Shown here: piece by piece, positions 52,826 to 62,290 of the stretch
Position numbering within the stretch: the stretch's first letter is position 1
Layout: each line of letters opens with the position of its first letter
From: Chitinophaga pinensis
GTDB lineage: Bacteria > Bacteroidota > Bacteroidia > UBA4408
Length of the DNA: 64,000 nt
Direction of reading: 5' to 3'
Assembly: GCA_945861665.1 (NCBI GenBank)
Contig: CAMAVS010000003.1
Coordinates: 62,001 to 126,000, forward strand
Position numbers and translations under genes: made by a program
The notes under the pieces: generated by a model
Database searches by the model: none
What the model saw: only the letters and a program-made list of their open reading frames with translations
Told to the model about the DNA's origin: nothing

Positions 52826-53995
52826 CTATTGTATTTTTAACTTTTTAGCAATGTCTTTCGGCAATGCATTTTTGTTAATCATTATGGAAGTTGTTTTATA
52901 CTTTACAAAAGCTGCCGAAGCATAAAAATATCCTTCACAATCATTTCTGTCGGTGCCCCAAGAGTTTTTAACCAAGTAGTATTTATTTCCTTTTTGGTCT
53001 TTTGCAATGCCCGTTATTTGCATGCCGTGATCATCCGTGGTGCTTTGCTCATCGAATGCTTTTTGACGCATTTCTTGTGTAATGGTTTTTTCAATTACTA
53101 ACTCAGAAAACAAAGAATCCCTTTCAGTTTTGCTCATATCTTCAACATCTTTATTGGGTACAATGGCAATTCCATTTTTAAAAGAAAACCCAGGCTCACT
53201 TACATCGCTTCCCCAACCTATTGAATAACCATTATTGATAGCATTGTCAAGTATTTGTTCAAACTCATTTAGCGGAACATTGTAAACATCATTCCACGAC
53301 CAATTATCGGGAACTTCAATAATAAATTTTTCATAAAAAGGATGGTGGGTAAAGGATGTTATTTCAATATAATCATCGGGATTAATTCCCAAGTATTTCG
53401 AAAATTCTTTTGGAGTGTAAGATTTTCCTTGGTAATCGAATTTTTCGGGTGTTTTACCAAAATACCCATCAATGGCACCAATATATGCTTTGTTCCAATT
53501 TGGATTTAATTTCCCATCGGGCATTTTTACCATAACATCTAACATTGCTTTAAATACAGCATCTAACTCACCGTTAATAGGTTTTGTTTGCCCTTCGGGC
53601 ATTCCGCTATACGCTTCTTGCGGTACAAGACCTTTTTCACGAATAACGTTCATTACATCGTGAAAAGCACCACCCTCGCCAAAATTTGTTTTCCCCCCCA
53701 TTCGCAAATATTTTTCGCCTTTTAGTTGGTATGCATTACGAACCACATACATTTCTGAAAGATCCACACTTCCTTTTCCGTTTTTTATGATTTCACTTTC
53801 AAGAAAAGATTGAGCAGAAAAGCACCAACATGTTCCTGAACGAAACTGATTTTTAACCGAAGTAGCACCCACTTCTTTTACGCTAGTAAATTGATAGGCT
53901 CCGTTTTTTTTGTTGCTTTTATTTTGCCCATACACCGAATTGGATAATACGAACACTAAAAGTAATGTTAACGAATTGATAAAGTTTTTATACAT
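52826..53995 (-). CDS. Exported C1 family (bleomycin hydrolase-like) cysteine peptidase
   Basis: A 389-residue papain-fold peptidase. After a signal peptide (FINSLTLLLVFVLSNSVYGQ) come the catalytic cysteine in FRSGTCWCFSAQSFLESE, the histidine in TDDHGMQITGIA and the asparagine in YYLVKNSWGTDRN. The spread of these motifs and the inserted helices match aminopeptidase C/bleomycin hydrolase, which are usually cytoplasmic and about 450 residues, so an exported short version is notable but common in Bacteroidota. It has no sorting domain, so it should be periplasmic. Confidence 0.92.
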   Translation of the reverse strand: MYKNFINSLTLLLVFVLSNSVYGQNKSNKKNGAYQFTSVKEVGATSVKNQFRSGTCWCFSAQSFLESEIIKNGKGSVDLSEMYVVRNAYQLKGEKYLRMGGKTNFGEGGAFHDVMNVIREKGLVPQEAYSGMPEGQTKPINGELDAVFKAMLDVMVKMPDGKLNPNWNKAYIGAIDGYFGKTPEKFDYQGKSYTPKEFSKYLGINPDDYIEITSFTHHPFYEKFIIEVPDNWSWNDVYNVPLNEFEQILDNAINNGYSIGWGSDVSEPGFSFKNGIAIVPNKDVEDMSKTERDSLFSELVIEKTITQEMRQKAFDEQSTTDDHGMQITGIAKDQKGNKYYLVKNSWGTDRNDCEGYFYASAAFVKYKTTSIMINKNALPKDIAKKLKIQ

Positions 53996-54130
53996 TGTCT
54001 TTTTTTTGACAAAGAAAACTATTTTTTTTAAGTGACAATAGATTTAATGCCGTTTTTTGCGAAAAACAGCCAAAAACTTCAAAAGAAATAGGTTGTGTTT
54101 GTTTTTTTTAAAACTTTCTACCTAATTATT

Positions 54131-54160
54131 TTGCTTATAGTAAAATTTATTTTAATTTTG
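54131..54160 (+). promoter_or_regulatory. Full Bacteroidota promoter (TTG, 19-base spacer, TAatTTTG)
   Basis: TTG at 54131-54133 and TAatTTTG at 54153-54160. Predicted transcript start near 54165, 31 bases before the ATG at 54196. Confidence 0.65.
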
Positions 54161-54195
54161 ACATCGTTAAATAAACATATTCTTATTAAATCTTT

Positions 54196-57108
54196 ATGAA
54201 AATGGAAAAATATACATTAAAAAACAAATTAAAATCTTATTCTGCATTATCAGGCGCATTACTTTTAGCGTCAAGCGCAGCAGATGCAGGATGTGTTATA
54301 TATACAGATGTTAATCCGGATCAAATATTTACCGGAAATGGAGCTTTTAAAAACATAGATTTAAACAACGATGGAGTTTTTGAAGTTCGTGTTAGTATGA
54401 CAACCACAAGTACTTCTTATATTTATAATTCTTGGTTTGGTGGTCAGGTACTTCGAACACGTTCCAGAACAAATGTTAATGCTGCTGCATTGCCTGTAGG
54501 TGCACCGCTTGCCGCTATTGGAGGGAATTCAAATTCCGCCTCCGCTTTTAATTTTAATGCACCAATTAATGCAGCTAACAACTGGGTTGCACCATGGAAT
54601 TCTTATAAAAGAATGGCATTTGCATATACCAGCAACGGATGGTCTTACTCAGGTGGTCGTTGGTTAGCGGCTACAAATAAATATTTGGGAATAAAATTCC
54701 CTATTGCCGGACAAAATCATTATGGTTGGGTACGGATGGATGTGGATGTTCCTAATAAAAGTTTTACTGTAAAAGATTATGCTCACAATTCTGATGCAGG
54801 TACTACATCATGGGCAGGTATTGTTCGTCCTTGTTTAACCAATTTAGAAATTCCTGCTCTTGTTTATACAGAAAACGATCCAGCAACTCCAATTACAGGT
54901 AATATTTCTTTAAGTAATCCATTGATTCCTAATATGGACAGTGCAAGAGTTCATATAGCAAGAAACTTTTTTCCTGCTGAGGATGTATTAACATTTGTAA
55001 ACCAGAATGGTATTACAGGAACTTGGAATGCCGTTACTGGTATTATGAGTCTTCAAGGTTCCGCAACAAGTGCCGATTATCAATTGGCATTGCGTTCGGT
55101 TACATACCAAAATATGGTTAACACACCTTCACCTTTAACAAGAACTGTTTCTTTTCAAGTGTGGGATACTCAAGCAGCATTAGCTTGGAGAAGTGATTCA
55201 CTTACACGAGATATTCGTGTAATTCCTGTTAACGACTTACCTTTATTAAGTAATATAGAAGTACCTGCATTAATATATACTGAAAACAATCCTGCAACTA
55301 TTATAACGAATACTTTAACAGGTATCGATTTGGATAATAGAAAATGGGATACTGCAATTGTTACTGTAGTAGGTAATTTTATTCCTACTGAAGATATTAT
55401 AGCATTTGCAAATCAGAATGGTATCACAGGTACTTATAATCCATTAATAGGACAAATAACACTTTCGGGTTCGGCTACTGTGGCAAATTATGTTACTGCA
55501 ATGAAGTCGATTACTTATATGAATACCAGTGAAAATCCAAGCAGTGTTGTTAGAACTGTAAGTTATGTTGCAAAAGATACTGCAGCTTGGGGTAATACTG
55601 TAACGCGTCAAATTAATGTTATACCGGTTAATGATGTGCCTGTTTTGGCTAACATAGAAGTACCTGCTCTTACATATACAGAAAATGACCCTGCAACCCA
55701 AATATCAGCTACCATTATAGGAAGTGATTTAGACGATATTAATTGGGACAATGCTTGGATTCAAATTTCAAATAACTATGTAAATGGTGAAGATGTTTTA
55801 GGTTTCAATAACCAAAACGGTATTATTGGTTCTTGGAATGCTTTAACAGGAACCTTAACTTTAACAGGTTTGGCTTCGTTGGCAAATTATCAAGCAGCAC
55901 TTCGTTCAGTTACCTATTTCAATACAAGTCAGCTTCCTAGTCAAGTTACCAGAACTGTTTCCTTTATGGTAAATGATGGGGCACTTAACAGCAATATGCA
56001 AACACGTGATATTAATGTTGTTAATGTAAACGACCCTTCGGTTTTAGCTGATATAGAAGTAAATCCAATTGGTTATATTGAAAATGATTTCTTTACTCAA
56101 CTTACAGGTTCAACTACTGTAAATGATATAGATAATTTAACTTTGGTGAGTGGAACTATTCAAATAACGGGAAACTTTGCACTTGGCGAAGACGAGTTAA
56201 GCTTTATAAACCAAAACGGTATAGTAGGCTTGTACAATACTCTTACAGGAACAATGAATTTAACAGGTGTTGCAACCTTGGCAGATTATCAAACAGCAAT
56301 TAGAAATGTAAGGTTTAGTAGCAATAGCGACAATCCATCTGTATTATCCAGATCAGTATCATTTACTGTAAATGATGGAATTGTAAATAGTAATACCGTT
56401 ATTAGAAAAATAAACATTACTGCTGTAAACGATTCTCCTATATTGTCCTTGATTGAAATACCGCCATTGAATTATACACAAGGCGCACCTGCAACACAAA
56501 TGTCAGCTACAATTGTTGCAACAGATGTGGATAACGTTAATTTAACCGCAGGTTCTGTTCAAATAACAGGAAACTACTTTAACGGACAAGATGAGTTATC
56601 GATAGCAAACCAAGTAGGTATTACCAGCAATTGGAATGCAGCAAACGGTATTTTAACTTTAACAGGTATAGCAAGTGTTAATGCTTATCAAATGGCATTA
56701 CAAGCTGTAAAATACCAAAACTTAGCAGCATTTCCTAACCAGGCAATGCGTACTGTAACGTTTATGGTTACTGATGGTTTCTTAAATAGCTATATTGTGA
56801 GTCGCGATATTAATGTAATTAACACAGTTAGTGTGGATGCATTGGGCGATATTGATTTAGGTATCATTATCTTCCCTAATCCAAACAATGGTTCATTTAA
56901 CATTACTGTTAACAATGAAATGAAAGGCGCTGTTACCTTGTCGGTAACGGATGTACTAGGAAAAATTGTTAAACAAGTTGCAATCAATAAAACCAAGACT
57001 ACTTCAACCACATCGTTTGATTTGACTGATTTGTCAGATGGAATGTACTTTGTTCAAGTAAGTGACGGAAATACTATTCAGAAAACAAAATTTGTGAAAG
57101 GGAACTAA
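54196..57108 (+). CDS. Large T9SS-secreted repeat protein (cadherin-like/adhesin type)
   Basis: 970 residues. The signal peptide (about residues 12-31, LKSYSALSGALLLASSAADA) is followed by a 180-residue N-terminal domain. From residue about 215 come five tandem repeats of about 133 residues, each starting NIEVPALxYTENDPAT-like (NLEIPALVYTENDPAT, NIEVPALIYTENNPAT and so on), with LSFINQNGI and ending VNDxP. These resemble cadherin-like bacterial adhesion repeats. The end (IIIFPNPNNGSFNITVNNE to TIQKTKFVKGN) is a T9SS type A sorting domain. It probably extends from the surface and binds cells or polymers. Repeats four and five are the most divergent. Alternative ATG at 54202 is equally possible. 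Confidence 0.9.
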   Translation: MKMEKYTLKNKLKSYSALSGALLLASSAADAGCVIYTDVNPDQIFTGNGAFKNIDLNNDGVFEVRVSMTTTSTSYIYNSWFGGQVLRTRSRTNVNAAALPVGAPLAAIGGNSNSASAFNFNAPINAANNWVAPWNSYKRMAFAYTSNGWSYSGGRWLAATNKYLGIKFPIAGQNHYGWVRMDVDVPNKSFTVKDYAHNSDAGTTSWAGIVRPCLTNLEIPALVYTENDPATPITGNISLSNPLIPNMDSARVHIARNFFPAEDVLTFVNQNGITGTWNAVTGIMSLQGSATSADYQLALRSVTYQNMVNTPSPLTRTVSFQVWDTQAALAWRSDSLTRDIRVIPVNDLPLLSNIEVPALIYTENNPATIITNTLTGIDLDNRKWDTAIVTVVGNFIPTEDIIAFANQNGITGTYNPLIGQITLSGSATVANYVTAMKSITYMNTSENPSSVVRTVSYVAKDTAAWGNTVTRQINVIPVNDVPVLANIEVPALTYTENDPATQISATIIGSDLDDINWDNAWIQISNNYVNGEDVLGFNNQNGIIGSWNALTGTLTLTGLASLANYQAALRSVTYFNTSQLPSQVTRTVSFMVNDGALNSNMQTRDINVVNVNDPSVLADIEVNPIGYIENDFFTQLTGSTTVNDIDNLTLVSGTIQITGNFALGEDELSFINQNGIVGLYNTLTGTMNLTGVATLADYQTAIRNVRFSSNSDNPSVLSRSVSFTVNDGIVNSNTVIRKINITAVNDSPILSLIEIPPLNYTQGAPATQMSATIVATDVDNVNLTAGSVQITGNYFNGQDELSIANQVGITSNWNAANGILTLTGIASVNAYQMALQAVKYQNLAAFPNQAMRTVTFMVTDGFLNSYIVSRDINVINTVSVDALGDIDLGIIIFPNPNNGSFNITVNNEMKGAVTLSVTDVLGKIVKQVAINKTKTTSTTSFDLTDLSDGMYFVQVSDGNTIQKTKFVKGN

Positions 57109-57127
57109 TTCCTTCCAATAAATTTTT

Positions 57128-57160
57128 AGAAAAAAGCCTCGCATTTGCGAGGCTTTTTTT
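57128..57160 (+). terminator. Rho-independent terminator after the repeat adhesin
   Basis: Stem AAAAAGCCTCGC / GCGAGGCTTTTT with loop ATTT and a T run. Confidence 0.9.
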
Positions 57161-57307
57161 ATGTGCAAAATGTTCCCTTTTTTGTTAATTAGTTGTTCAT
57201 AAAAAACACTCGGTTTTATTGATGTTATAATGATGTTTGTTGGCATTAATAATGTAACTTTAAACACATTAAAAAAAATTTAAAAAATTCCATAACAAGT
57301 TGATTTT

Positions 57308-59275
57308 ATGAGCGAAACATCAAATGATTTAGCAAGTACTGATTATTCGGCAGACAGTATTCAGGTATTAGAAGGGTTAGAGGCTGTTAGAAAACGACCG
57401 GCAATGTATATTGGCGATATTGGATTTAAAGGACTTCACCATTTAGTATATGAGGTGGTAGACAATTCAATTGACGAAGCGTTGGCGGGTCACTGTAACG
57501 ATATTAAGGTTTTTATTAATGAAGATAACTCTATTACCGTAATAGATAATGGTAGAGGTATTCCTACTGATATGCACCTTAAAGAGAAGAAATCGGCATT
57601 GGAGGTAGTAATGACTGTTTTGCATGCAGGAGGTAAATTTGATAAAGAATCCTATAAAGTTTCAGGAGGATTACACGGTGTAGGTGTTTCTTGCGTAAAT
57701 GCACTATCATCGCATTTGAAAGTTACTGTTTATCGTAATGGTAAAGCTTTTACTCAGGAGTATCAAATTGGAAAGCCAATGTTTGATGTAAAAGAAATTG
57801 GTACGACCGATAAACGAGGGACAGAAGTTACCTTCAAACCAGATGTAAGTATTTTTAGTTTGGTAAGCGAATACAGTTACGAAACATTATCGGCTCGTTT
57901 ACGTGAATTGTCTTTTTTGAACAAGGGAATTAAAATTACCATAACCGATAAAAGAAATGTGGATGCAGAAGGAAATTTTGTATCTGATGAGTTTTTATCA
58001 CAAGGCGGATTAAAAGAATTTGTTACTTATTTAGATTCTACAAGGGAAAAATTAATTGAAGATTGTATATACTTTGAAAGTGAAAAACATGGTATGCCAA
58101 TTGAAGTTGCGATGACATACAATACTTCTTATTCCGAGAATATTCACTCCTATGTAAACAATATTAATACACACGAGGGAGGTACTCACCTTGCAGGTTT
58201 TCGCAGAGGTTTAACACGTACACTTAAATCGTATGCCGATAAAACAGGCTTGCTTTCAAAGGTTAAAATTGAAATAAGTGGAGACGATTTTCGCGAAGGG
58301 TTAACGGCTGTTATTTCAGTAAAAGTTCAGGAGCCTCAATTTGAAGGACAAACTAAAACTAAACTCGGTAACAATGAAGTGATGGGTGCGGTGGATGTTG
58401 CCGTTGGTGAAATGCTTAATAATTATTTAGAAGAGCATCCTAAACAAGCAAGAGTAATTGTAGATAAAGTTATTTTAGCGGCTACTGCCCGTCATGCTGC
58501 ACGTAAAGCACGAGAAATGGTGCAACGTAAAAATGTGATGACAGGCTCAGGGCTTCCTGGTAAGCTTTCGGATTGCGCCAATAGCAATCCAGAGTTATGT
58601 GAAATTTATTTAGTAGAGGGTGATTCGGCAGGTGGTACTGCTAAACAAGGAAGAAACAGAGAGTTTCAGGCAATACTTCCTTTGCGCGGTAAAATATTGA
58701 ATGTGGAGAAAGCAATGGAGTATAAAATTTATGATAACGAGGAGATAAAAAATATTTTTACAGCACTGGGTGTTTTTCGTGGTACACCAGAAGACCAGCG
58801 TGCGTTAAACATTGTGAAGTTGCGCTACCATAAAGTAGTTATTATGTGTGATGCCGATGTGGATGGAAGTCATATTACAACACTTATTTTAACTTTCTTT
58901 TTCAGGCATATGAATGAGTTAATTGAGAACGGTCATATTTATATTGCAACGCCTCCTTTGTATTTAGTAAAAAAGGGGAAAGATCAACAGTACTGTTGGA
59001 CAGAGGAAGAAAGACTAGAAGCCGTAAAACGTATGGCTGGTGGCGAAGGAAAAGAGTCGAGTGTAGGCATTCAACGTTATAAAGGTTTGGGAGAGATGAA
59101 CGCAGAGCAACTGTGGGAAACTACAATGAATCCTGAAAATAGAACATTTAGACAGGTTACTATTGAAAGTGCTGCAGAAGCGGATCGTGTATTTTCAATG
59201 TTGATGGGTGATGAGGTTCCTCCACGAAGAGAGTTTATTGAGAAGAATGCGAAGTATGCAAAAATAGATGTATAA
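57308..59275 (+). CDS. gyrB: DNA gyrase subunit B
   Basis: The 655-residue ATPase and TOPRIM subunit of gyrase, which introduces negative supercoils. GHKL ATPase motifs are seen in VDNSIDEALAGHCND, VIDNGRGIPTDMH and VSGGLHGVGVSCVNAL. The TOPRIM domain has YLVEGDSAGGTAKQGRNREF and CDADVDGSHITTLIL, and the C-terminal tail contains QRYKGLGEMNAEQLWETTMNP. The size is that of the short GyrB without the Gram-negative insertion. Preceded by a terminator and AT-rich leader; no exact promoter motif is seen (TAacTTTA at 57255 is one base off). gyrA is not in the window. Confidence 0.98.
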   Translation: MSETSNDLASTDYSADSIQVLEGLEAVRKRPAMYIGDIGFKGLHHLVYEVVDNSIDEALAGHCNDIKVFINEDNSITVIDNGRGIPTDMHLKEKKSALEVVMTVLHAGGKFDKESYKVSGGLHGVGVSCVNALSSHLKVTVYRNGKAFTQEYQIGKPMFDVKEIGTTDKRGTEVTFKPDVSIFSLVSEYSYETLSARLRELSFLNKGIKITITDKRNVDAEGNFVSDEFLSQGGLKEFVTYLDSTREKLIEDCIYFESEKHGMPIEVAMTYNTSYSENIHSYVNNINTHEGGTHLAGFRRGLTRTLKSYADKTGLLSKVKIEISGDDFREGLTAVISVKVQEPQFEGQTKTKLGNNEVMGAVDVAVGEMLNNYLEEHPKQARVIVDKVILAATARHAARKAREMVQRKNVMTGSGLPGKLSDCANSNPELCEIYLVEGDSAGGTAKQGRNREFQAILPLRGKILNVEKAMEYKIYDNEEIKNIFTALGVFRGTPEDQRALNIVKLRYHKVVIMCDADVDGSHITTLILTFFFRHMNELIENGHIYIATPPLYLVKKGKDQQYCWTEEERLEAVKRMAGGEGKESSVGIQRYKGLGEMNAEQLWETTMNPENRTFRQVTIESAAEADRVFSMLMGDEVPPRREFIEKNAKYAKIDV

Positions 59276-59289
59276 ATTGTAAGTAAATT

Positions 59290-59332
59290 TAAAACGCTTC
59301 AGCCCCGCTATTGCGGGGCTGAAGCGTTTTAC
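59290..59332 (+). terminator. Strong terminator after gyrB
   Basis: Perfect 17-bp stem AAACGCTTCAGCCCCGC / GCGGGGCTGAAGCGTTT with loop TATT, 15 bases after the gyrB stop. Confidence 0.9.
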
Positions 59333-59340
59333 TAATTTTG
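59311..59340 (+). promoter_or_regulatory. Promoter (TTG, 19-base spacer, TAatTTTG) embedded in the gyrB terminator
   Basis: TTG at 59311-59313 lies in the terminator loop and TAatTTTG at 59333-59340 just after it. The ATG at 59345 begins after four bases, so the predicted mRNA of the acyltransferase is leaderless. Confidence 0.55.
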
Positions 59341-59344
59341 TTTT

Positions 59345-59908
59345 ATGAGCTTGATTCCTAAATTAATATTTAAAATGGCTGGCTGGAAAGCTGTTGGAGG
59401 TATTCCTCCTGAAATAAAAAAATGTGTGTTGGTTGCCGCTCCACATACCAGTAATTGGGATTTTGTGTATGGTATGTGCGCACTTTCAATTATGGGAATA
59501 AAACTAAATTATTTAGCAAAAAAAGAATTATTTCATTTTCCGATAAAGAGGTTTTTAATTTCTTTGGGTGGAATAGCCGTAGATAGAAGTAAAAGCAACA
59601 GTTTGGTTGATTCAATGGTGAAGTTGTTTAATGAAAATGAACAGTTAATATTGATGGTGCCCCCGGAGGGCACTCGTAAAAAAGTAGATAAATGGAAAAC
59701 AGGATTTTATTATACTGCTTTAAATGCAAACGTTCCAATTGTGCTGGGAATTTTGGATTATGCTAAAAAGGAAGCATACATTGGAAAGTTGTTTGAACCA
59801 ACAGGGGATATAACAAAAGACTTTGAGTTTTTTCGAGAATTTTATAAAAATGCTACACCTAAAAATATGGATTGTTTTAGTGTGGAGTGTATTCGGCCAA
59901 TGCTTTAG
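59345..59908 (+). CDS. Lysophospholipid acyltransferase (PlsC-like) family protein
   Basis: 187 residues of the PlsC-type acyltransferase fold. The catalytic H-x4-D is HTSNWD (residue about 33), followed by the glycerol-phosphate block GIAVDRSK and motif III (VPPEGTRKKVDKWKTGFYY). It is shorter than PlsC (about 240 residues) and its motif I is HTSNWD rather than NHxxxxD. Such short acyltransferases in Bacteroidota may acylate lysophospholipids or other lipids. No membrane helix is evident at the N-terminus beyond an amphipathic start. Own promoter; convergent with the ABC permease. Confidence 0.88.
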   Translation: MSLIPKLIFKMAGWKAVGGIPPEIKKCVLVAAPHTSNWDFVYGMCALSIMGIKLNYLAKKELFHFPIKRFLISLGGIAVDRSKSNSLVDSMVKLFNENEQLILMVPPEGTRKKVDKWKTGFYYTALNANVPIVLGILDYAKKEAYIGKLFEPTGDITKDFEFFREFYKNATPKNMDCFSVECIRPML

Positions 59909-59983
59909 TCGTAATTTAAGATTCAGGAATATGTTACGAAAAAAACTACATTTTATGAAGAATGCTTTTTTGGTTTCTGTTTT

Positions 59984-61300
59984 TTATGCTTTATAGAATA
60001 ACCATTTCCATAATTCCTTGTATGTAGGTTTTTTGCCATACATTAAGATACCAGTTCGGTAAATTTTTGCAGCCAACCAGGTTGTTCCAATAAATCCTAA
60101 TACCAGCAATACCATTGAAAGTACAACCTCGTAATAGGGTACACCAAATGGTAAACGTACCATCATAACAATAGGTGAGGTAAGGGGGATAATTGAAAAC
60201 CAAAACGCCATTGGACTTTCGGGGTTTGTAACCACCACTTGAGCCGCAATAAAAGAAAAAATAAGTGGAATGGTTATCGGCATCATAAATTGTTGTGTAT
60301 CTGCTTCGCTATCTACAGCAGCCCCTATTGCTGCAAACAATGAACCGTATAACAAATAGCCTCCCAAAAAGTAAAATATGAAACAAGCAAGAATAACGGG
60401 TAAATTAATATTTTGCAACATTTCACCCACTTCGCCCAAATCGGGTTTGTTTATTTCTTGTTCTACGTTGGTAGGTGTGTTGCTTTTATAGGTTTGTTCA
60501 ACTACCATGGTTGAGTCGTATTTTTTTTCTAGAAAGTTATTGCTTACAACACTGGTAATAGCGATTGTTAACATTACCCACAATAAAAATTGAGTTAAAC
60601 CTACCAAAGCAATTCCAATTATTTTACCCATCATTAGTTCAAAGGGCTTAACAGATGATATAATTACTTCTATGATACGGCTTGTTTTTTCTTCAATAAC
60701 TCCTCGCATTACTTGTGCACCGTATAGGAATATGAATAAGTAAATAAGTAACCCACCTACAAATCCGATAATTATCCCAGCTTCATTGTTGCTTTTTTCT
60801 TCTTCGCCTGTTTTTTGCAACTTGTTGGCAATAACATTGAGCTTTGTTTTTACAGACTCTAATTTATTTTTGTCAATTCCAGAAGCTATTAATTTCCAAT
60901 CTTCTAGTTTGTTTTGTATTAAATTTTTAATGTTGTCCTGGGTGGTTAATCCCGGTTGTTTTTTATAAAAAAGTTGTATACTATGTGAATCTATTATGTT
61001 TTCGGGTATAAAAACTAAAATGTCATAATCGTTCTTATAAAAATTAGCTTTAGCATTTGTTAACGTATTGTTCGGAAAAAAGAAAAGTAAATTTTTACTG
61101 TTCTCTAATTTTCCTTTAAACATCATTGATTCGTCAATAATTTCAATCTTTTTAGGAACTTCAGGAATCATTTCAAGCCATACTCTTGCAAATATTAATC
61201 CGGCCATTAGTAGAGGACCAACAAGAGTCATAATGATAAAGGATTTTTTCTTAACACGGGTTAAGTATTCACGCTGTATGATAAGTGTAATTTTGCTCAT
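59984..61300 (-). CDS. ABC transporter permease (NatB/ABC-2 type)
   Basis: A 438-residue membrane protein with one N-terminal helix (IIMTLVGPLLMAGLIFARVW), a large extracytoplasmic domain (about 45-180) and a group of about five more helices (GFVGGLLIYLFIFLYGAQVM, VGLTQFLLWVMLTIAITSVV, LACFIFYFLGGYLLYGSLFA, and others). The block QVMRGVIEEKTSRIIEVIIS-SVKPFELMMGK is typical of NatB-like Na+ efflux permeases. It follows the ATPase gene by 2 bases. The substrate could be sodium or another compound. Confidence 0.9.
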   Translation of the reverse strand: MSKITLIIQREYLTRVKKKSFIIMTLVGPLLMAGLIFARVWLEMIPEVPKKIEIIDESMMFKGKLENSKNLLFFFPNNTLTNAKANFYKNDYDILVFIPENIIDSHSIQLFYKKQPGLTTQDNIKNLIQNKLEDWKLIASGIDKNKLESVKTKLNVIANKLQKTGEEEKSNNEAGIIIGFVGGLLIYLFIFLYGAQVMRGVIEEKTSRIIEVIISSVKPFELMMGKIIGIALVGLTQFLLWVMLTIAITSVVSNNFLEKKYDSTMVVEQTYKSNTPTNVEQEINKPDLGEVGEMLQNINLPVILACFIFYFLGGYLLYGSLFAAIGAAVDSEADTQQFMMPITIPLIFSFIAAQVVVTNPESPMAFWFSIIPLTSPIVMMVRLPFGVPYYEVVLSMVLLVLGFIGTTWLAAKIYRTGILMYGKKPTYKELWKWLFYKA

Positions 61301-61302
61301 TA

Positions 61303-62247
61303 CTATTCTGTTAAATTGCCAATTGGGTGGTTAATAGAACTATTCACGTTGGTAATAAATATGTCGTTCATGCTGGGTACTACTTCGCGTAAGGAATTAA
61401 TTTGTACACTAGGTAATACTGATTGCAGTAAGCTATTGGGAGTATTGCTGCCTTGTAATTTCACTTTTACTTTACAATATTCACCTTCTTGTGATTTTTC
61501 GATTAATTCATATCCTGCCCACATTGCGTTTGTAAAGCCCATTAAATTTCCTGTAAATTCAATCTCATATGTGTTTGTACGATGTGCCTTTTTTATGTCT
61601 TTCACATTACCATCCAATATTTTTTTCGATTTATTGATGAGTGCAATATGGTCGCAAAGCTCTTCTACCGATGCCATATTATGAGTGGAGAAAATAATTG
61701 TAACACCCTTTTGTTTCAATTCGAGTATTTCGTTTTTAATTAGGTTCGCGTTTATTGGGTCGAAACCGCTAAATGGTTCATCCAGTATTAATAGTTTTGG
61801 CTCATGTAAAATAGTAACAATAAATTGTACTTTCTGTTGCATACCTTTCGAAAGCTCCTCTACTTTTTTCTTCCACCAACTTTCCATTTCAAATTTTTCG
61901 AACCAGTATTTTAATTTGGCTGTAGCATCATTTTTTGACAAACCTTTCAATCGAGCTAAATACATTGCTTGTTCGCCCACCTCCATTTTTTTATACAAGC
62001 CTCTTTCTTCTGGTAAGTAACCAATATGGGCAATGTGGTTCTGGCTTAATTTTGCTCCATTAAACAAGACCTCACCACTATCGGGACCGGTAATTTGATT
62101 AATAACACGTATAAGGGATGTTTTTCCTGCTCCATTTGGACCGAGAAGCCCGAATATACTTTTTTCAGGAATACTAATACTAACATCATCAAGTGCTGTG
62201 TGATTAGCGTATTTTTTAACAATATTGTTTGCCGTTAAAATATCCAT
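61303..62247 (-). CDS. ABC transporter ATP-binding protein (NatA-like)
   Basis: 314 residues. Walker A GLLGPNGAGKTSLIRV, signature LSKGMQQKVQF, Walker B LLILDEPFSGFDP and the switch histidine in IFSTHNMASVEEL are all present. A C-terminal extension of about 90 residues (DUF4162-like, KKAHRTNTYEIEFTGNLMGF onward) is typical of ABC-2 exporters of this kind. It powers the permease encoded 2 bases downstream. It begins 43 bases after dnaJ, so chaperone and exporter genes lie in one direction. Confidence 0.94.
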   Translation of the reverse strand: MDILTANNIVKKYANHTALDDVSISIPEKSIFGLLGPNGAGKTSLIRVINQITGPDSGEVLFNGAKLSQNHIAHIGYLPEERGLYKKMEVGEQAMYLARLKGLSKNDATAKLKYWFEKFEMESWWKKKVEELSKGMQQKVQFIVTILHEPKLLILDEPFSGFDPINANLIKNEILELKQKGVTIIFSTHNMASVEELCDHIALINKSKKILDGNVKDIKKAHRTNTYEIEFTGNLMGFTNAMWAGYELIEKSQEGEYCKVKVKLQGSNTPNSLLQSVLPSVQINSLREVVPSMNDIFITNVNSSINHPIGNLTE

Positions 62248-62290
62248 TCAAGGGTGATTTGTTTATAAAACTAACAATAAATTAAAGCTG

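Noticed and set aside
55252-56860. Tandem repeats of the adhesin as a CRISPR-like or minisatellite array
   Set aside because: The repeats are coding, about 400 bases long, and diverged.
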